Of a DNA stretch of 16,072 bases, positions 13,138-16,072 are shown one piece after another. Position 1 is the first letter of the stretch. Every line of letters starts with the position of its first letter. The notes under the pieces are model-generated. The model made no database searches, was not told where the DNA came from, and worked only from the letters and a program-made list of their open reading frames with translations. Origin of the DNA: Pseudomonadota bacterium (lineage in GTDB: Bacteria; Pseudomonadota; Gammaproteobacteria; Burkholderiales; Thiobacillaceae); NCBI GenBank assembly GCA_030836725.1, contig JAUPLV010000035.1, forward strand, positions 1 to 16,072, read 5' to 3'. The translations under genes and the position numbers were made by a program.

Positions 13138-15339
13138 GTGAAGCTGCCCGGGCCATGGCTTACCCAGGCCCACACCATCCATCGGGTGGTGCAGGTCGAT
13201 GTCCGCCATATCGTCCTGCTCACCGTGGTGTTGGGACTGGTGTTTTCCGCGCTGCTGGCCATTCCGTTCGTCCTCTACTACCGAGCCGAATCCAGCAACC
13301 ATCTGAGTCTGTTTCAGGCGGAACAGGAGCGGATCGTCAAACTTGCCGAAGGCACGATCCAGCAGGAAATCGATGCTGTCCTGTCCGATCTGCGCTATCT
13401 GTCGCAGCACAATGAAATCAGACGTTACCTGGCGCAAGCCAACCCCGGCAATCGCCTCGATCTGGCCAGGGAGTATCTGGTTCTATCCAGGCAGAAACAT
13501 CTTTACGATCAGATTCGTTTCATCGGACCGGATGGCAGGGAGGAAGTACGCGTCAATTACAACGATGGCCAGCCGGAAATTGTCGCGGACCCGAGTCTGC
13601 AGGACAAAGCCGACCGCGACTACTTCAGGGAAACCCGGTCGTTGTCGCCCGAGCGGATCTACGTGTCGCCGCTGGAGCTGAATATCGAGCAGAGCGCGGT
13701 TGACCAGCCGCTCAAGCCGGTCATCCGTTTTGCCCTGCCGGTGGCCGATGACCGCGGCTTGATCCGCGGGATGGTGGTGCTCAACTACCTGGGACAACGC
13801 CTCCGCGACAAGCTCGGTGCGCTGCAAGGGCACGCGGGCAAGATATGGCTGCTCAACGCCGATGGATACTGGCTCATGGGCCCCACCCCGGAAGACGAAT
13901 GGGGATTCGCGCTGCAGGCGCGGTCGCAGCGCAGCCTTGCCAGGCAGTTCCCCTTGCTCTGGCGGCGGATGGAGGCAGAAACATCCGGCGTCCATCAAAC
14001 AGCAAGCTCCTGGATTCACTTCGAACGGGTCTACCCCCTGCTTGGCGGGAGCGCTCCGGCAGGCGTCGCGAACTTTGCCAAGCCTGCCGGCGCGGAAAAT
14101 TATTACTTGACGATTGCCGTCGAACTCCCGAAATCTGCCCTGCGGGCCGTCAATCTCGCATTGCTGAAAAAACTGTGGGCGGGATACGCTGCATTGGTGC
14201 TGTTTGCTTTTCTGGTCGCGGGCGCGCTGGCTATTGCCTTCAACCGGGGAAGGTCGCTTGCCCAGGTTGTGGAAAAAGTGGTGGACGACCTGCCGCTGCT
14301 GGTTTCCTACGTCGATGCCGAACAACGCTACCGTTTCAACAACATGGCGTATGCGCGGTTCTTTGGCGTGAACCTCAAGGAAATGTACGGCAAGACCATG
14401 CGCGAACTGCTGGGGGAGGATGCCTATCGGACGGTTCTCCCTTACATCGAGCAGGCGCTGTCGGGCAAGCCGGTTTCATTCGAACGCCAGCTGTCCTATG
14501 CCGGCGCGGGCATGCACGACATGATGGTTTCCTACCTGCCCGATACGACGCCAAAGGGAAAAGTGCGCGGTTTTTACGTGATGGTCAACGACATCAGCCA
14601 GATCAAGGAGGCCGAGCGCCGTGAGCGTCGGCACATGATCGAACTGGCCCATGTTTCCCGTCTCGCCAGCATGGGTGAAATGGCCACCCAGATCGCCCAC
14701 GAGATCAACCAGCCGCTGGCCGCGATTGCCATGTACGGCGCGGCAGGCATGCGCGCCCTTCAGGGCGAATTCGACCGCGGCAAGCTGGAGACCTGGCTTG
14801 AAGCCATCAATACCCAGGCAAAACGCGCCAGCGACATTGTGCGGCGGGTACGACATTTCGTGCAAAAGGGGGAACCGCAATTCGGCCTGGTTGACCTGAA
14901 TCTGATCGCCCGCGAGGTGACCGCCCTGATCGATCACGAGTTTCGGTCGCGGGAGGTCGGGGTTTTTCTGGAGCTGGCAGAAGACTTGCCGCAGGTCCAG
15001 GGCGATCGCGTCCTGCTGGAACAGGTGATATTCAATCTGGCGCGCAATGCCATGGATGCGCTGCTGGATCAATCCGGCGAGCGCAGGATGACGTTGAGGA
15101 CCACCTTCGATGCGCATCTGGTGTATTTTGAAGTGAGCGATAGTGGCCCTGGTGTCGATCCGGCGTTGGGCGAGCACGTTTTCGACTCGTTCGTCACCAG
15201 CAAGCAGGAGGGCTTGGGCATGGGTTTGACTATCAGCCGCTCCATCATCGAGGCGCACGCCGGCACCTTGCGCTACACCATGAATCCGGGGGGCGGGGCC
15301 ACATTCATGTTCAGCCTGGCAAGAGAGGCGCGATCATGA
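13138..15339 (+). CDS. Membrane sensor histidine kinase (extracytoplasmic Cache-like sensor, PAS, HisKA, HATPase)
   Basis: The product has 733 residues. GTG 13138 is the start that keeps the full first membrane helix; its ribosome binding site is weak, and reading may be coupled to the receiver gene six bases before. Transmembrane helices lie at about 25-48 and 346-368. The roughly 300 residues between them resemble a double Cache sensor (IRFIGPDGREEVRVNY, DYFRET, VIRFALPVADDRG, then GMVVLN), which in this family usually binds small organic ligands. No HAMP is seen; a PAS domain (about 377-490) follows directly. The dimerisation helix has His521 in HEINQPLAAI, and the ATPase domain has Asn637, the G1 box D668-SGPG and G2 box GLGMGL (692-697). 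These place it near the DctB/FixL/ThiFixL type of kinase. Its stop overlaps the FixJ-type regulator start, so that protein is the probable cognate partner. Confidence 0.93.
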   Translation: MKLPGPWLTQAHTIHRVVQVDVRHIVLLTVVLGLVFSALLAIPFVLYYRAESSNHLSLFQAEQERIVKLAEGTIQQEIDAVLSDLRYLSQHNEIRRYLAQANPGNRLDLAREYLVLSRQKHLYDQIRFIGPDGREEVRVNYNDGQPEIVADPSLQDKADRDYFRETRSLSPERIYVSPLELNIEQSAVDQPLKPVIRFALPVADDRGLIRGMVVLNYLGQRLRDKLGALQGHAGKIWLLNADGYWLMGPTPEDEWGFALQARSQRSLARQFPLLWRRMEAETSGVHQTASSWIHFERVYPLLGGSAPAGVANFAKPAGAENYYLTIAVELPKSALRAVNLALLKKLWAGYAALVLFAFLVAGALAIAFNRGRSLAQVVEKVVDDLPLLVSYVDAEQRYRFNNMAYARFFGVNLKEMYGKTMRELLGEDAYRTVLPYIEQALSGKPVSFERQLSYAGAGMHDMMVSYLPDTTPKGKVRGFYVMVNDISQIKEAERRERRHMIELAHVSRLASMGEMATQIAHEINQPLAAIAMYGAAGMRALQGEFDRGKLETWLEAINTQAKRASDIVRRVRHFVQKGEPQFGLVDLNLIAREVTALIDHEFRSREVGVFLELAEDLPQVQGDRVLLEQVIFNLARNAMDALLDQSGERRMTLRTTFDAHLVYFEVSDSGPGVDPALGEHVFDSFVTSKQEGLGMGLTISRSIIEAHAGTLRYTMNPGGGATFMFSLAREARS

Positions 15340-15959
15340 CGCCGAATGCGCCGATGGTTTATATCGTCGACGACGACGACGCGGTTCGCGAGGCATTGGG
15401 GGCCTTGCTCGAGTCGGTTTGTCTGAACTACCGGAGCTTCACTTCGGCGGAGGCTTTCCTGGCCGAGGCGGACCCGCATATGCGAGGCTGTCTGTTGCTC
15501 GATGTGCGCATGCCCGGCGTCAGCGGTCTGGAACTGCAGCGTATCTTGCAGCAACAGGGTGTCGCACTCCAGATCATCATCATCACCGGACATGGCGATG
15601 TGCCGATGGCGGTGCGCGCGCTGAAAGCCGGCGCCTCGGACTTCATCGAGAAACCGTTCAACGAACAGGACTTGCTCGACCGCATTCAGGCCTGCCTGAA
15701 AAACGACGATCATCTCTGGAACACCCGGCAGGCGCAGGACGATGCAATGATGCGTTTCGACACCCTTACGCCGCGGGAAAGGGCGGTGATGGAATTGATC
15801 GCGGAAGGCAATCACACCAAAAAAATCGCTGTACAACTCGATATCCAGGATCGAACCGTGGATGTCCATCGCTTCAACATCATGCACAAGGTGGGCGTTC
15901 GGACCCTGGCCGAGTTATTACGCCTCTGGTCCATCGCCCACCAAACGACGCAATCCTGA
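15336..15959 (+). CDS. FixJ/NarL-type response regulator (REC plus LuxR-type HTH)
   Basis: The product has 207 residues. ATG 15336 overlaps the kinase stop in an ATGA, indicating coupled translation. The receiver domain (about 7-120) has Asp12-Asp13, phosphoacceptor Asp56 (LLDVRMPG), Thr84 (IITGHGDV) and Lys106 (EKPF), all intact. A LuxR-type helix-turn-helix occupies about 143-198 (LTPRERAVMELIAEG, then the recognition helix in DRTVDVHRFNIMHK and a closing TLAELLRL). ITGHGDVPMAVRALKAGA and the HTH ending are typical of the FixJ/TodT/StyR branch. It should be a transcription activator controlled by the upstream kinase. Target genes are unknown; the nearby redox operon or the divergent promoter region are candidates by position only. 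Confidence 0.94.
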   Translation: MTPNAPMVYIVDDDDAVREALGALLESVCLNYRSFTSAEAFLAEADPHMRGCLLLDVRMPGVSGLELQRILQQQGVALQIIIITGHGDVPMAVRALKAGASDFIEKPFNEQDLLDRIQACLKNDDHLWNTRQAQDDAMMRFDTLTPRERAVMELIAEGNHTKKIAVQLDIQDRTVDVHRFNIMHKVGVRTLAELLRLWSIAHQTTQS

Positions 15960-16072
15960 TTTCCCCTCGACGGGAGCTTGGCCGTGCTGGATGCCGGCCT
16001 GCCCCGCTCGGCTAAAGATTCCTTTATCCCGACTAAATAAGCCGGCTATTTGCATCGCGGCTGGCGCCCATT
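15960..16072. other. Downstream non-coding end of window
   Basis: After the FixJ-type regulator stop there are 113 bases without a supported gene. They include an AT-richer patch (about 16014-16040) and a self-complementary AGCCGGCT, but no clear terminator hairpin with a T-run. The next gene must start beyond the window. Confidence 0.4.

Noticed and set aside
1..16072. tRNA, rRNA, insertion sequences, CRISPR arrays or prophage genes
   Set aside because: I found no transposase-like protein, terminal inverted repeats, tRNA-like cloverleaf, rRNA segment or phage gene by reading both strands.

Overview
The window is GC-rich, densely coding DNA with closely packed operons. Together with Sec-type signal peptides, an SCO copper chaperone, a c-type cytochrome and a FixJ-like two-component pair, this suggests a Gram-negative proteobacterium, perhaps a betaproteobacterium. 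No marker gene fixes the taxon.

Region 1 (start to about 10828, all + strand) looks like one operon of eight genes, with gaps of 36 bases or fewer apart from one 58-base gap. In order they are: a 5'-truncated right-handed beta-helix protein; three exported cupredoxin / multicopper-oxidase-like proteins, the third ending in three Ig/cadherin-like domains; a small lipoprotein of unknown family; an S8 (subtilisin-type) peptidase ending in two Ig-like domains; an SCO copper chaperone; and a cytochrome c fused to a periplasmic-binding-protein domain. All seven gene products whose N-terminus is visible look exported. The central observation is that the copper ligands of a multicopper oxidase appear to be divided between two proteins. 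The first carries a complete type 1 copper site plus four of the eight trinuclear-cluster histidines. The second carries the other four histidines, with the type 1 Cys replaced by Ser. The third has a related fold without copper ligands and shares its C-terminal tail with the peptidase. My inference is an extracellular or outer-surface copper redox complex with its own copper loading (SCO), maturation (S8 peptidase) and electron outlet (cytochrome c). The substrate could be a metal such as Mn or Fe, or an organic compound; the sequence does not decide.

Region 2 (10897 to 12190, - strand) holds a GGDEF diguanylate cyclase with a degenerate receiver domain, preceded in the same transcript by a 68-residue protein with six cysteines. 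A short hairpin lies between the convergent operon end and the cyclase.

Region 3 (12191 to 12567) is a non-coding stretch of about 380 bases between divergent genes. It should contain promoters for both directions, but I see no convincing consensus.

Region 4 (12568 to 15959, + strand) encodes a stand-alone receiver protein, a membrane histidine kinase with an extracytoplasmic Cache-like sensor and a PAS domain, and a FixJ/LuxR-type response regulator. The genes are spaced by 6 bases and by an ATGA overlap. This signalling block may control the redox operon, but only proximity supports that. The last 113 bases show nothing I can name.
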